In this document: in pieces, positions 41,683 to 53,026 of the stretch
How the letters are laid out: each line of letters starts with the position of its first letter
Numbering within the stretch: the first letter of the stretch is position 1
Program-made: the position numbers and the translations under genes
The notes under the pieces: model-generated
Database searches by the model: none
What the model saw: the letters and a program-made list of their open reading frames with translations, nothing else
What the model was told of the DNA's origin: nothing
Source of the DNA: Trichosporon coremiiforme
Taxonomy: Eukaryota; Basidiomycota; Tremellomycetes; Trichosporonales; Trichosporonaceae
Assembly: GCA_039545355.1 (NCBI GenBank)
Contig: BCJJ01000011.1
Span: 206,702-270,701 of the forward strand
Direction: 5' to 3'
Length of the DNA: 64,000 nt

Positions 41683-42087
41683 CTAGCAGACTACAGCCAT
41701 CGCAACGGAGGCGAGCAGCGGAAGCCACCACCAGATCCCCATTTGGGAGGGCGGGAGAGCCGCTGGCATCCCGCTCGAAATCGTGTCCCAGACCCCGAAA
41801 TATCTGGTGCTATTCCTATTCTCTATCGATCCGTCCAACATAGCCCCGCGTACTCGGGAGATGTTACTGCCCGGCAGGGGAGTACACATGTAAACTGGAA
41901 CGTCACCCACGATCTTTTTCGTGGCATTGCTCGAGATGGCTGCGCCACCTCCTGCTGAGCAGTATTCGATCCAGTTGTCGACGCGTCCCACAACGAGTTG
42001 ACCGTTGTGCACTTTGAAGGCGAGGAGAAGGTCGCCTTGGTTATCCCAGACGGCCTCATTCCATTGCGTGTGATTATCGCTCGACAT
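41683..42087 (-). CDS. Small tail-anchored family protein 2
   Basis: Unspliced, 134 residues, no signal peptide. The core reads QLVVGRVDNWIEYCSAGGGA, then VPVYMCTPLPGSN, and the end is QMGIWWWLPLLASVAMAVVC. It is close to family member 3. A TATA-like ATATAAG lies on the minus strand near 42190, about 105 bases before the start, the same distance as in members 3 and 4. Role unknown; likely membrane-bound. Confidence 0.75.
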   Translation of the reverse strand: MSSDNHTQWNEAVWDNQGDLLLAFKVHNGQLVVGRVDNWIEYCSAGGGAAISSNATKKIVGDVPVYMCTPLPGSNISRVRGAMLDGSIENRNSTRYFGVWDTISSGMPAALPPSQMGIWWWLPLLASVAMAVVC

Positions 42088-42891
42088 GTTAGAGTGGGAG
42101 GAGCTGTTGGTACCGCTGAAGAGAACTTGCGTTAGCAGGAAGCGTCGGGGAAGGGCTAGCTTGACGGACCGTTCGTCCTGGCACCCGTGCTCTTATATGT
42201 GCCCCTTGCCCCATGGGTCATCTGTCAGCTCAAAAGCAAGCTATATGCCAAGCCTCAGGCACATGGGGCTCCAGGAACGAGTTGTTGCGCAGCGACCGCT
42301 GATAAACGTCATCCGCACGACCTCTGAAGTTGAGGGAGGCCCCCTAAACTCAAGAATGCGCTACAAACAGATGTGCGTCAGCATACCCCTGCACCGCCTG
42401 GCTCGTATGCTGGATCTCCGGTCCGGACTCCGCTGAGGCGGGGGTTCGTCGCAGCAACGTAACGTACTACACACTGAGATATCGCCCACACATCTACAGT
42501 AGAAAGTCTTCTCTCCTGAAGACTCTAGCATCGACACTCACAGCGTGACTGCAGACTTACTGATGCATTAGTTCTTTCTTTACACTATGGCATTACCCAG
42601 CGTGGTTTTTCGGGCTTGACATCAAGCGTAAATTGCGGATTGGGACGAGAGCAGTCGTTGATCCCAATCTGATAAGGTTTCAGGTGGTGTTTCGGGTCAA
42701 GGGTGCACCAAATGTCACGCTGTCGCTGATGTCTCACTCTCATACAAGTCGCGGGGAAAGGCGTGATTTGATGGCCAAAATGGGACGTAGTATGCTTGCC
42801 CAGACGGTCGATGTTGAACGTCTCGCAGAGGTGTGGATACGAAAGTCGACCGATGGTTCAGTCCGCTTTCGCAGGCTCTCTGAGTCACGAG
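42088..42891. other. Intergenic region
   Basis: No gene seen. It carries the TATA-like motif of the gene at 41683-42087. Confidence 0.4.
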
Positions 42892-43305
42892 TTAGGCGAT
42901 GACGGCCACAGCCACGGACGCGACTAACGGCAGCCACCGCCACGCGCCCATCTGAGACGGGAGAATTGCAGAAGGCAGCGCTGAGCTGCCGGCCGTGAGC
43001 GCCTGCAGCGTGTAGTAAGCCCCGGGATTGCTACGTTTGCCTTCGTTCAGAGCCGTCACGACCCTACTGGTGTTGCTGCCAGGCAGCGGAGCACACATGT
43101 AGATGGGAGCAGACGCGTTGCCCACCCACTTCTCGAGGCCGAAGCTGTAGATTGCCCCACCACCACCCGTTGTGCACGCTGCGATCCAGTTCTCCACCTT
43201 TCCCACGACGAGTTGGCCGTCGGAAACATTGAAGGAGTTCACGATGTCATATTCGTGCCTCTGGGCGAGTCCAACCCAGTCCCCCGTTTCGTTATCTTTT
43301 GACAT
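42892..43305 (-). CDS. Small tail-anchored family protein 3
   Basis: Unspliced, 137 residues; the ATG at 43305 gives MSKDN, like the MSSDN and MSNDN starts of members 2 and 4, so I prefer it to any longer frame. The core is QLVVGKVENWIAACTTGGGG, then PIYMCAPLPGSN, and the anchor WRWLPLVASVAVAVIA. N-x-S/T sites are present but would face the cytosol if the protein is tail-anchored. A 12-base promoter block containing TATAAG is shared with member 4. Confidence 0.78.
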   Translation of the reverse strand: MSKDNETGDWVGLAQRHEYDIVNSFNVSDGQLVVGKVENWIAACTTGGGGAIYSFGLEKWVGNASAPIYMCAPLPGSNTSRVVTALNEGKRSNPGAYYTLQALTAGSSALPSAILPSQMGAWRWLPLVASVAVAVIA

Positions 43306-43943
43306 GGGAGGAAATGAGGGACGTGATTCACGGTTCAGTAGGAAGGGGGTGCGGGGTGAAGGTCGAAATGCGCGGACAGTGGATGGACAGCGACTTCTCG
43401 ACAGCTTATACATATGTACGACGCTGAACCGCGCGGAGACTGTGGCCGACTTGTTGTTCCGCTAGACCGAGCGCTAACCCTCCAATGCAATGGTGACGCC
43501 TCGGTGTTCCAGGCACGCTCACGATGTCCGGCGAAACGTCCGTCAACGGGGCATTTCGGGTCAGACAAGATTTCAAACCCGGCTAGTTTGTCGCACCAGT
43601 GCAAGGACCTATGAGTGTTTGTTTGTGGAGCAGTGGAGCGCCGCACCCATCTCCAACTATTGCATTCCGTACTCTCATAATCGAGCGATCACTTCCCAGA
43701 TCGAGTCGCCTGTAGCTGATCTAGTGTCAAGCAAGTGTGCTCGATGTCTGCACATTTCCGGACTGCAAGAAATCCATGCTGCCTCCATGTGTGTTTCGTT
43801 GTAATGGTAGATGCTCCATTGGTCGTCCGGACGGACTGACGAAGCGTTGATATCTGAGCGGTCGGACGCGCAGTACGAGCTAATACCTCACGGTGCTAGC
43901 ACAGGACAGACATCGCGGCCGAAGCTAAGAGCGGAAGCCACCA
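43306..43943. other. Spacer with the promoter of family member 3
   Basis: Holds the TATAAGCTGTCG block at 43399-43410 and the end of the broken member 4 (to 43896). No other gene seen. Confidence 0.4.
43399..43410 (-). promoter_or_regulatory. Shared TATA block TATAAGCTGTCG (member 3)
   Basis: On the minus strand TATAAGCTGTCG lies about 95-105 bases before the start codon. The identical 12 bases occur at the same distance before member 4. Confidence 0.6.
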
Positions 43944-44273
43944 CTAAGCACCCATGTGGGTAGGCAGAATGCCGGCCGGCAGAGCTGAACTCTCGCTCAA
44001 AGTAGTGTCAAAAACTCTGTAGTTTCCGGGTGCGCTCTTCTTCCCGTCAATCATAGCCGCCCTCGCTGCAGTGACGTTGCTACCGGGATCCGCCGACAGT
44101 TTCTTAGCGAAGGGACTAGAGACCGCCCCCCCGCCGCCCTTCGTGTAAGCTTCAATCCAGTTCTCCACTCTGCCGACGAGCAGCTGACCATTGGAAACGT
44201 TGAAAGACCAAATGAGCTCGTCCAGGTGATCTTGGACGAGGCTCACCCATTGGGAGCTGTTGTCGTTTGACAT
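43896..44273 (-). pseudogene. Small tail-anchored family member 4, anchor lost to a stop
   Basis: The frame starts MSNDNSSQW and keeps QLLVGRVENWIEAYTKGGGG, so it belongs to the family. Two defects are seen. The Y-x-C-x-x-L-P segment before GSN is missing (KKLSADPGSN instead), an internal deletion. A TAG at 43944-43946 stands directly after HMGA, where members 2 and 3 have Trp. Beyond the stop the same frame still reads WWLPLLASAAMSVLC and a second stop (43896-43898). The product, if made, would be a soluble 109-residue protein without anchor. The coding tail beyond the stop is still well kept, so the stop is recent. Confidence 0.8.
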
Positions 44274-45117
44274 CGCAACAGTCGGGCGAAGGCTGCCACG
44301 GTTGATGTAGTTGCGGGAAGAAAGGTGAGGGACAGAGTTGGTGGCTGAAGGTTACTGTACACTTCGACAGCTTATATGTACTGCCGGAGACGTACTAGAA
44401 CTGCATCCCGTCCCTGCTGCGACTCGTCAGTCCCACCTTGAGCGCAACCCGAAACCAGTCACACGATAGCGATGGCCGGTGACATCGCCCACGGGTTACT
44501 TCACCCCTCGCGTACAGTTTCAAAAGGGTTGCTTGTCTCGCCAGCAGACGGTCTGTGGAGCTCGCAGCGTGACAACTGCTGGAGCGCCGGAGCCCCGCTC
44601 CGATGACAGTCGGCTTTTGATCGCCCCTCACAATCACGAGTCCCGCCGATCTACCTGCGTTGCCAGACAAGATTTCGGACTGAAACATCCAGTCACCGAG
44701 GGCGATGTGGGTCGTTAGCCATGCCCGGCCAGTATCTATATAATCCGCATTGGTGAAAACGTGCGCAGGCAGATCAGCAAGAACAGCGGCAGGCATGACG
44801 ATAAAGAAGTAGAATTGTCGGAAGCATGGATGGGACTGTGACGTCCCTCCGGTGGCAAGGAAGCATCTCTCCTACCGCTCCTCACGCAGGCGGCCCTATT
44901 TGCGTGTAGTTCGGACGATCTGGTTGCTTTCCGAGCAAATGCATAAACGCTACTGTTTTTTGTGTTCTATTATTTCTGATTCATTCTTGCTTGTCCTCTT
45001 TTTCGAAAACGGCTGTGTCACGGGCGTGCCTGTTGAAGCACTTTCACTTGCGAGGTCAGTGCCCACCTAGGGTTCAGGACAGGACGATGGGGTGAAAGCA
45101 CTCACTCACTGCCTTTA
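44274..45117. other. Intergenic region
   Basis: Contains the shared promoter block at 44365-44376. A minus-strand open frame at 44796-44395 has no motif or partner and I do not call it. Confidence 0.4.
44365..44376 (-). promoter_or_regulatory. Shared TATA block TATAAGCTGTCG (member 4)
   Basis: Identical in sequence and in distance from the start codon to the block before member 3, which supports a recent duplication of promoter plus gene. Confidence 0.6.
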
Positions 45118-46453
45118 CTAGCTCTTCCCGTCGTCGCACGGGGGCTTCTTAGCGGGGTCCTTGCATACGCCATACCAATCACGGGTATAGTCGCTTGCCT
45201 CGTTGCACCACGTAGGGACAGGCTTAGGCGCTTTGTGGTGGCAGCAACCCAGTCCACAAGTGTTTCGTACATCTTCAGTCGGAGCGTCGCCATGAACGAG
45301 CTTAACGGTGGCGATGGTCTGCTGGCCGTCTCCAAGGGGTATAGCCTCAATCTGGAAACCACGCTGCCAGGTGAAGTGTGCGGCTGCGAACCAGATGTGG
45401 CACTGGCCTACCCACAGTCAGCTTGGCTCGCTCCAATGTGAATTGCTGACCTTGAACCCACGTGCAATCGTAAGACTCCCCAGTACTGTGGCTCTTGCTC
45501 CAGCTGTATCCAAGCTCAGCAGCTGCGGTTGCGAACCCTTTCTCGGCGCTAGCGCTGATCCCGATGTTGAATGATTCGGTCCACGTCACTGTCTTCGACC
45601 TTCCGATCTTGCACGTGTTGCCCCCTCCAGCACAATATTCAATAACGTCGGAAACCCGTTCGTAGTCCGACAGGAAGGAGCCTATCTCCACCATAGCATA
45701 GTCGAATGACCCGACTCTGCAGACCTGCTCGTGATCACGCCTCGATAAGGTCTTGGCGCCTGACTGCGCACCACGGACGGCTTTGGTAATGGCGTCCTTA
45801 AGGTTGACGGTGTTTCGATGTCCCAAAGTCCAATTCGATATGGGGCCCTTGCTGGTTTCCAAAACATGGCTGCCGGTCGTCAAGTCGCGGGCCTGATTTC
45901 TAGCAAAATCAAGCCCTTCGAAGTGAACCTCGACCGGGTGGCCATCCACCTCATAGATGCCGCCTTGAAACTGAGGCATTTGTACATCTGAGGGACTGTC
46001 GTAGGAAAAGCCGCCGTTGTTGTCGGTATGGCTCGAAACGATGAAGTCGGGAAGGGGAGCAAGTTCGGCGCGCTTCTTGCGGTAGGATATGGCCGAGGCA
46101 GACATCGCATATTGCTCCCCGCCGAGCTGCCAAGACCCGATACCTTGGTTGTTGCGTGCACACTGCTCGATCAGTTGGGCTGTAGCATCCCAGCAGTTGG
46201 CAAAGTTATCGTTATCGGCTCGGCCCCAGAAAGCGTATTCTGTGTTTGCCGATTCCAACGAAACGTCGAGTTTGAATTGATAACCACCTTTTTCCAATTT
46301 CTCGGCAGAAGTCGGAGCGGAGCAGAACTTGTCTCGAGCTTCCCATAGTTTGGTCTCGTCCATATCGCCCCGGTAGGCGCAGCACTGGGCCGCTTCAACT
46401 GGAGCTAAGTGTAAGAGACCGATAAGAAGGATGGGGATCTGAAGACCGAGCAT
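45118..46453 (-). CDS. Secreted Cys-rich protein, 430 residues, function unknown
   Basis: Exons 46453-45451 and 45407-45118 join in phase 1 over a 43-base intron (donor GTCAGC, branch GCTGAC, acceptor GGTAG). The start is the second ATG (MLGLQIPILLIGLLHLAPVE, a signal peptide); an upstream in-frame ATG at 46486 lies only 11 bases from the TATA box and is probably not in the mRNA. After the signal come Cys pairs (AQCCAYRG, FCSAPT), then NCWDATAQLIEQCARNN and SWQLGGEQYAM, which resemble many small secreted fungal proteins. The middle region (TWTESFNIGISASAEKGF) is Ser/Thr/Gly-rich and beta-prone. The second exon gives QCHIWFAAAHFTWQRGFQ and a Cys-rich end (CGLGCCHHK). I do not recognise the family; a role outside the cell is inferred from the signal and the Cys residues. 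A decayed paralogue lies at 49.5-50.8 kb. Confidence 0.75.
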
Positions 46454-49400
46454 GGTGTGTGTTCGAGTTGCAGTCGAAAGCTCCATGCTTCCCCCTCTTT
46501 ATACCTGATCAGTATGGGTTGGGGGGACGCGTTCCGAAGTCACACTCAGCCTCGAGCTCTTGTGCATAAGCCCCCAAACACAGCTGAGCATTGTTTATCG
46601 CAGTTGCACCTGTTTTTCCTCATGCGGTACTGCGGTAGGTACAGTTCTGTGCGAAGAGAATGACGACGAGCAGTAATCCCCTCCTTTCAGCTGTGCGTGG
46701 CACTTGAATGGAAATCTCGCTACTGGAGCGCCCCGTATCTAAGCGCGTCGCAGCACAACGTTGTCTGATATATCGCAGCATCTGCTTGTCCAAAATGAGC
46801 GTCGTCAAGCAACGCGGGTTGTCTCGTGGCAAGAGCCGTGCACCATCCCACACGAAGTCTGGACTAAGTTTCCCCCGGCAACAGCGTAACATCAGATGCA
46901 ACACTCCATGGTGAAAATACTGGGGAAGAGCGGTGTCAAGGCGATAGTCGAGCCTCATGAAGTCGAGGAACCGTTGGGCTTTCGTTGCCTGTGGTCGACT
47001 GCCACATCCGGATACCATCCAAGCGCAAACGTGACAGGTGCCTGCATCATACATGTTACAGGTTGGCAGGCTGAGCGTTACCTCTCGTTCCTTCACAACC
47101 TCGGACCGCAATTACGGGGTTCATAGGTGCCCCGATACACCGTCTGACAGAACCCTAGACCTTAAGGGGATGCAATCTGGGCACCAGCCAAACCTCAGAG
47201 TAATAGGGAGTGGTTGGCGCGGTGGACGAGGGCTCAGCCGGATACAAACTTCCCCGCAGAGTTCGCACCTAGGGACGGGACCCCAACATTACAAGCTCAC
47301 ATGAGCTTTGTTTTGGAAACACGAACGGGTTCCGATCACTGTGCGTAGTCAGGGGATTGCGGACGGACCTGTCAGTGCGGAAATCAACGTTGAGCGAATT
47401 GTCGTAACGGCCTTTTTTTCGATCATCAAAGGTACTAACGGGGTAGAATCAGCAGTGTCTCAACTGCCTCGGATCTCAGACGCCAAACCGATCACGGTGG
47501 CACGATGACAGCCACTATAGCTCTGTATCAGCGGCTCTTACGGGGAAGGTGTAAACTGATGTGCATATGGAACTCGAATGAGAGACCTTTAAGAACTTGG
47601 AGAACGGCGTTGTGGAACGCGGTCTCAGTGACCTACCGCGATTGATAGGCTGAAGGAGGTAACTGAATACCCTCTGTTGATCGGGAAAACGAGGAGTGGC
47701 ACCCATCGCTAGGATTCAATGCGGAAGGGAAAATTGGCGATAGGTAGGGACGAGCTGTCGCGTGATCCGAGTAGGGCCCCCGAATTGAAGTTTGGTCCCC
47801 CACTCAAATGCGGGGGCCGCGTTTGCAGAACCCGATCTGGGGATGGTAACATCGGGCTGGACCAAAAGTTGGAGATCCCCTATCCGTTCTCCTGCCCCTT
47901 GATTCTGACGGTGAGGTGGCGCAGCTTCTGTGACCCGGGTCTATTCAGATCTGTGTCGCGTGACACGCTGAAGAGCCAGATAAGCTGAGAAGATCAAACA
48001 TCAGAAGTTTTGTTGGATCAGTGCATTTTGCGTGCTTCCAGCTATCCAAAGACTTCAACCGCACTTCATCTTGAATAGCCTCCCTAACCTCTTGCACCGG
48101 ACCTCTTCAGTCCCTGACCTCCGTTGCCCCTGCTGTTTGATGCGTACCTTACGTCCGTCTCTGAGATATTTGTGCCTGCACAGTCCACATGATCCGTACG
48201 AGACACTCCGCGATCGGCTGCGAGAGAATCTCCGGTACAGCGCGACCGTGTGTAAGGGCCACGCGTTACATTTGATGGAGGGTGGGTTCTGGGCGTCTGC
48301 TGTAGGTGGGCATGCTGATTACTCATTTCCAAGGTGGGCATACCGAGGACCTGTTCCTAGGATCCCTGCTCCCTGCCGATCTTCAAGGATCAGCCGCGAC
48401 ATCGAAACCAGGGCAGCAGGGCTGTCCGAAGCACGGGTGGTACTGCCCCAATGAGTCGCCTTGTCGTCAGTGCCTACACCTCCTATCGCTGATCTGTTAT
48501 TTCTTTGTCCTTGTCGCACGACGCCCTCGGCGTCGCCTCGTCGTCAGTGCCCATCCTGACAACCCTAATTTTGCGCGCAGAACAGCCGATCGCGTTGTTG
48601 AGACAACTGATAACCCCGAGCCACCTCAAACCTCATAGTCTTGGCGTTTGCGATTAGGTTGTTCCTGGCCGCTGGTCCACATGGATACCGACCACACGAT
48701 CGACAGATGCATCACATGGTTGCAATTCACGAGAGTTTACGGCTATATCGGCAACCTGCATCGCGTCAGAGTTTCGACGGCCTTACCTCCACGTTGAGTT
48801 CGAGCAGACCCGAGCCTTCGCTTTGCCAGATACCTGTTGGTGTCCATCGTGCGCTGCTGGGTTACAGTAATGGAGTCCTTCTCGAACCTGGTGGGAGGGA
48901 GCAGGCGTTGAACCGCTGGATGGCGATTTGGAGTGCTCCAACGAAAGGTCTTGTGGGTGTGTTCATTCCCTGGCAGCTCCGTTGTGGGGAAATCGAGAGG
49001 GACGGCGTAAAGTTGGAGGTCACGTGGTGGAGGGAAAACGGAGACTGAGTCTCTGTTCCCTCCCTCCACACCGTACTCGGCGCGCACTGCCACGAGCTCA
49101 CTGTGGTATTGGGTTCTTGGACGCAGCTCGTCCGAAACTCGGCACAAAGATACAAGCAAAGTCGCAGATAGAACAAGCATTGCACAGGATTAAGGTCCAT
49201 GGCCCTGTGGGGCAGCTTGACAAAGTCTTGTCTTCAACCAGGGTTTACTCTAAAAGCTGTATGATGATGTGTAGTCCGCCGGCATGCCTCGCGGCTCGAG
49301 GTCCATGTCGCTTAGGGGAATGGGGAAAGGATGCTGGGCCACGCAGTCGCTGCTTAACGGTGGATGGTGAGCCGAGATACGAGTATTATGGATCACTGGC

Positions 49401-49543
49401 GACGCTGGCATTTTCAGAAAAGACCGGTGACTAGGACCTACTGTAGGCAACAGACCTACAACAGGACGGAACAGGATGTTCTCACAGAGAGTGATTTGAT
49501 TACGACCAAACCTATCTTCTTCACAGCGGGCTCAGCAGGTCGC
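46454..49543. other. Long gene-poor region
   Basis: About 3 kb in which no frame on either strand has a start, splice signals and a motif together. A minus-strand open frame at 47111-46620 is the longest but lacks support. It may hold decayed sequence. Confidence 0.4.
46497..46503 (-). promoter_or_regulatory. TATA box of the secreted-protein gene
   Basis: TATAAAG on the minus strand, 44 bases before the second ATG (46453) but only 11 before the first. This spacing argues for the second ATG as start. Confidence 0.6.
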
Positions 49544-50837
49544 TCACCTACCGTTGCAAGCCGGCGGGACATTGTCCCAGTCATTCCACCAGCCATAGTA
49601 CTCCTCCTTTCCGCTTCCAGCGGGCATCCTGCTGCCAAAGTCGGGCACAGGTCTCGGGATACCCTCTGCACAGCAGCCCCTGAAGCAGTCTTGGGCGGCC
49701 GCCTCCTGCGGCGAGTCGGCATGCACGAGCGTGACGCGTATGGCCGTAACGTCGTAAGCCATGACGGACACGTCCTGGATCTAAAGCCGCGCTGCCATCT
49801 CATCTTCTGCGCCGTGAACCAGACATGGCACTCCCCTGACATCAGCCTAACGTCATTTAGCCTACTTCCCAGTAATCCACATGCACGTCGACGACATGGA
49901 CGGCGTCCAGCTCCGCGTCCACGAGTACCTGAAGCTGAGGGCCGCGTTCACGATGTCGTTCTGGACCCCGGCACTGAGGCCGATACTGAAGCTCTCACTC
50001 GTTGTCTTCGAGTACGCCTTTGTTTGGGAGCACCCGCCGTTTTGCCCGCACATCATTGTGTCGGTTGACGCCTTCCATTTGTCCTGCCACTCTCCGATCG
50101 CAAGCATGACATAGCTGTGCGAGCCGACTACGCAGGATTGGCGACGCTTCTCTAGCGTGCCCGAGCGCTTCTGCCTACTGCGGACAAAGCGGGCGATCTC
50201 GTCACCGAGCTTGACGACACGAGTCTCCGTGACATTCCAGTCGGTGGTTGTTCCCTTACTGGTGATGAGGACGTCGTCGGAAAATCACGAGTAGCGCGGC
50301 CGTGCTCATCGAAGCCTTCGAAGCTGATCTCGACAGGCGTGCCATCAACTTCGTAGCGCCCGTCGACGAGATCCTCGAGGGAGTGGGTGTCTGAGCTGTT
50401 GCTATACCCGGAGACCGCGTGGGGCCGCACACCCGTCACCTCAAGGTCTCCGAGGGGTCGTACGCCGTCGATACTTCTCCTGCCAGTGCGGTACGAGAGC
50501 TGCGCGGCCGACATGGCAAACATCCGGCCGTAGGCCACCCAAGTGCCGACACTGTGCTTGTTGCGCGCACACTGCGTGAGGATCTGTTCCGTCGCGTCCC
50601 AGCACTCAGACAAACTCCCTGTATCACATATCGCCCAAAAGGCATACTCGATCTTGGTCAGGTAGCAGTAACTTTCGCCATGTAGACTTGATCGATATAC
50701 TTGTTAACCCGGACGTTGGAGCACAGCCTCTCGCGAGCTTGCCAGGGCTAGGTCTCCTTCAGATTGTTAAACCAGGCGCAGCATTGTGCGGCATGGGTAG
50801 TTGTTATCACAAGTAATGAAAGGAGGAGGGAGAGCAT
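49544..50837 (-). pseudogene. Decayed paralogue of the secreted protein at 45.1 kb
   Basis: The start keeps a signal peptide (MLSLLLLSLLVITTTHA) and QCCAWF, then meets TAG within 30 codons. Further on, blocks matching the intact gene appear in different frames: CWDATEQILTQCARNKHSVG, then YSKTTSESFSIGLSAG, then ECHVWFTAQKMRWQRGF, and a Cys-rich end at 49544. At least one nonsense change, several frame shifts and a lost splice donor before ECHVWF separate them. Enough identity remains to see the origin. A TATAAG lies near 50900 upstream. Confidence 0.75.
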
Positions 50838-51460
50838 GATTCGAATGAGTGTCGTGTTTGGTACTGGAGTTGTCAGTGAGGTGGAGTGAGGGGGCCAAGT
50901 CTTATAGTGGTCTCAGCAAAGGCCGCAGCTCGATCAGGAAGCTGGTATTAAACAGATGCTCTGACTCTGGAACAGGGGTTGCAACAGGTTCATCGAGCTC
51001 ACGCCCAAATGACAGCTCGTATCAGCTGCACAGAGTATCTGGGGCGTCAGGCAGGCGCCCCGTGCGCCGCGAACGCATCCCGTTGAGCTCCGGCCGAGCA
51101 CCTCAGTCTCTAATAGCCTGCATCAAGAATATTGAGCTCTCAGTGAGCGTACATGAAGCACATTAGCTGACGCGACAACGCGCAGCCATTGTGTGATGCG
51201 ATGTGTGCAATGAGTGAATTCTGCGAAAACGACGGGATTCGCCACTCACGCTGACCACGCCGACGATCACATCAGCCATGAGTGCCGATCGCAGGGTTGC
51301 GTCTGAGTGTGCTGATCGCCCCAGGGACTATGAAGCGGCACGGACAACGATTCCAGACCAAAGATTTCGGCCATGACTCGATGCCCGCCCTCGCTCGGAT
51401 GTGCCCACATGGTAACCAGGGCATTTCCTCTCACATGACGAACGGTGTACATGTGACATC
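50838..51460. other. Intergenic region
   Basis: No gene seen. Confidence 0.4.
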
Positions 51461-51973
51461 TCATGCAACAACAGCGACAGCCAGCCCACCAACCACAATT
51501 ATCCAGCACCAGTTTCCTATCCTCCCGAAGCTCGCGCTCGATGTGCCCTTGTACGGACAAGTCTCCTGCGAGTACGTCGAGTACACGACGCCGAACGTCA
51601 AGTTGCCCTGATTCTCCTCATTGCTCGCGTCGCTCGCCTCCGAGTAGTTGCCGAGAATAAGCTGAAGCGCCTCAGATTGGATGCCCGTATATCTTTCCGC
51701 GGTACGGGGGGAATACCAGTCGAGCGCGGCGCAGAAGTACATGGGGATGCTCCTGTTTGCGATTCGACGCACGCCCGCGATGTCAGCGAACACACCCCCG
51801 CCTCCGCGCGTGCAGACGTCCATGGATTCAGAGACGTTGCCAAGAACCAATGCGCCGTTCTGGGGGAATAGGGCGTAGATATCTTCCTTTTGTGGAGTTG
51901 AGAGGGTGTTGAAGGCTGTCCTCAGGTGGCCGAAGGGTGTCAGGGGGCTTGTGGTGTTTGAGACGATTGACAT
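51461..51973 (-). CDS. Small tail-anchored family protein 5 (divergent)
   Basis: Unspliced, 170 residues, no signal peptide. It keeps the family order: GALVLGNVSESMDVCTRGGG with a following V, then PMYFCAALDW, then a longer polar Ser/Thr/Asn-rich stretch, and a C-terminal anchor NWCWIIVVGGLAVAVVA. It is longer than members 1-4 between the Y-x-C motif and the anchor. A TATAAT-like box lies near 52087 on the minus strand, about 110 bases upstream, the same layout as in the other members. Role unknown. Confidence 0.72.
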   Translation of the reverse strand: MSIVSNTTSPLTPFGHLRTAFNTLSTPQKEDIYALFPQNGALVLGNVSESMDVCTRGGGGVFADIAGVRRIANRSIPMYFCAALDWYSPRTAERYTGIQSEALQLILGNYSEASDASNEENQGNLTFGVVYSTYSQETCPYKGTSSASFGRIGNWCWIIVVGGLAVAVVA

Positions 51974-52283
51974 GATCAGCCTATGTTGTCGGTGAGATCC
52001 TTAATGTTAGTCGTGTGTAGGAGGATGGTGAGATTGGTCAGGTCGAGATGGGAGGGATGCCTCGCGACGAACGAGACGGGTATTATACATGCTCTTTGTT
52101 TTCCAGACGACGCCCACCTGCCTCGGAACGACGCGGACGCAGGCACACCCGGCACCTAGATAGACTTTGGTGGCCTGCTTAGCTCGACGTTCCTGCTTGC
52201 GGAGCCCAAAGACGTGCCTCTTTAACTCCAGAAGGCATCGTGTACTACGCTATCATCAGCACCCCCCCGTCTCTGTGACTCAC

Positions 52284-53026
52284 CTATCCCACAACCACCG
52301 CCGCCAGCGCGCCAAGAGCCGGAACCCACCACCACTTCCCCATCGTTCCCCCGGCCATCACGGGCCCCATCGCCACCGAATTGTTCTTACTGTCTGTCGG
52401 CTGGTTGCCCACGGACCAAACAGCATCATACTGGCTCGTGGCTGTTCCCATTTCCTTCGTGTACACACCCCGCCGAGCTAGACTCGATCAGAGTTTGCCA
52501 CCGTAGGAGGGCATGGCTCGAGGTCGATAAAACTCAACTGCCTGCTGTCCATGCTAGAGTCCACCAACACCTCATGCATAACTGCAGAGGGCCAGAGCGG
52601 CATGTGAATAAGACACAGAGGCCGCCTCATGCATCCAGCATCTGCAGTGCCCGAACAGCGTTGCTTCGCAGATGGTGGCCTGGGGTGATGATCGACTGTT
52701 CCTGACTGGGGTGTGTAATTGCCCCCGATGGCGTTCACAGTCTCGGTCGCGTTGGCGGGATACAGCCCCTGCGAGGAGAACCACTGCAGCACGCCACAGA
52801 AGTACTTCGGGATGTCCTTGGATGTGATGCGTTTCACCCCAGTGTCCTTGGCGAACATCCCGCCGCCTGCCTTGGCACAGATGCTGCCCGAGTTAGACAC
52901 CACGCATCTCCTCCAAAGAACGATGAAAGCACGATTGGGACTGGTGGTGCGTCGAACCGTAAGCAATGGACCGAAGGGGGATAGCGTCAACGCTGCCCCG
53001 TGTCCACGGTCCTGTGTCATGTGCAT
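52284..53026 (-). pseudogene. Broken tail-anchored family member 6
   Basis: Two pieces in separate frames resemble member 5. The upstream piece has LSPFGPLLT, CAKAGGGMFAKDTGVKRI, IPKYFCGVLQWFSSQG and GGNYTPQSG. The downstream piece (52466-52284) has a polar stretch and the anchor KWWWVPALGALAAVVVG. Between them, about 52490-52690, is unrelated sequence and a stop, which looks like an insertion or rearrangement. The N-terminal part before CAKAGGG is also poorly kept. Probably not functional; a missed intron spanning the middle is the alternative. Confidence 0.6.

Noticed and set aside
44395..44796. 133-residue minus-strand frame near a TATA-like sequence
   Set aside because: The TATA-like sequence lies inside the frame rather than before it, and no relative is seen.
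46620..47111. 163-residue minus-strand frame with CHVCAW, possible relic of the secreted family
   Set aside because: The match to the intact gene is limited to a few residues and does not extend, so chance is as likely.
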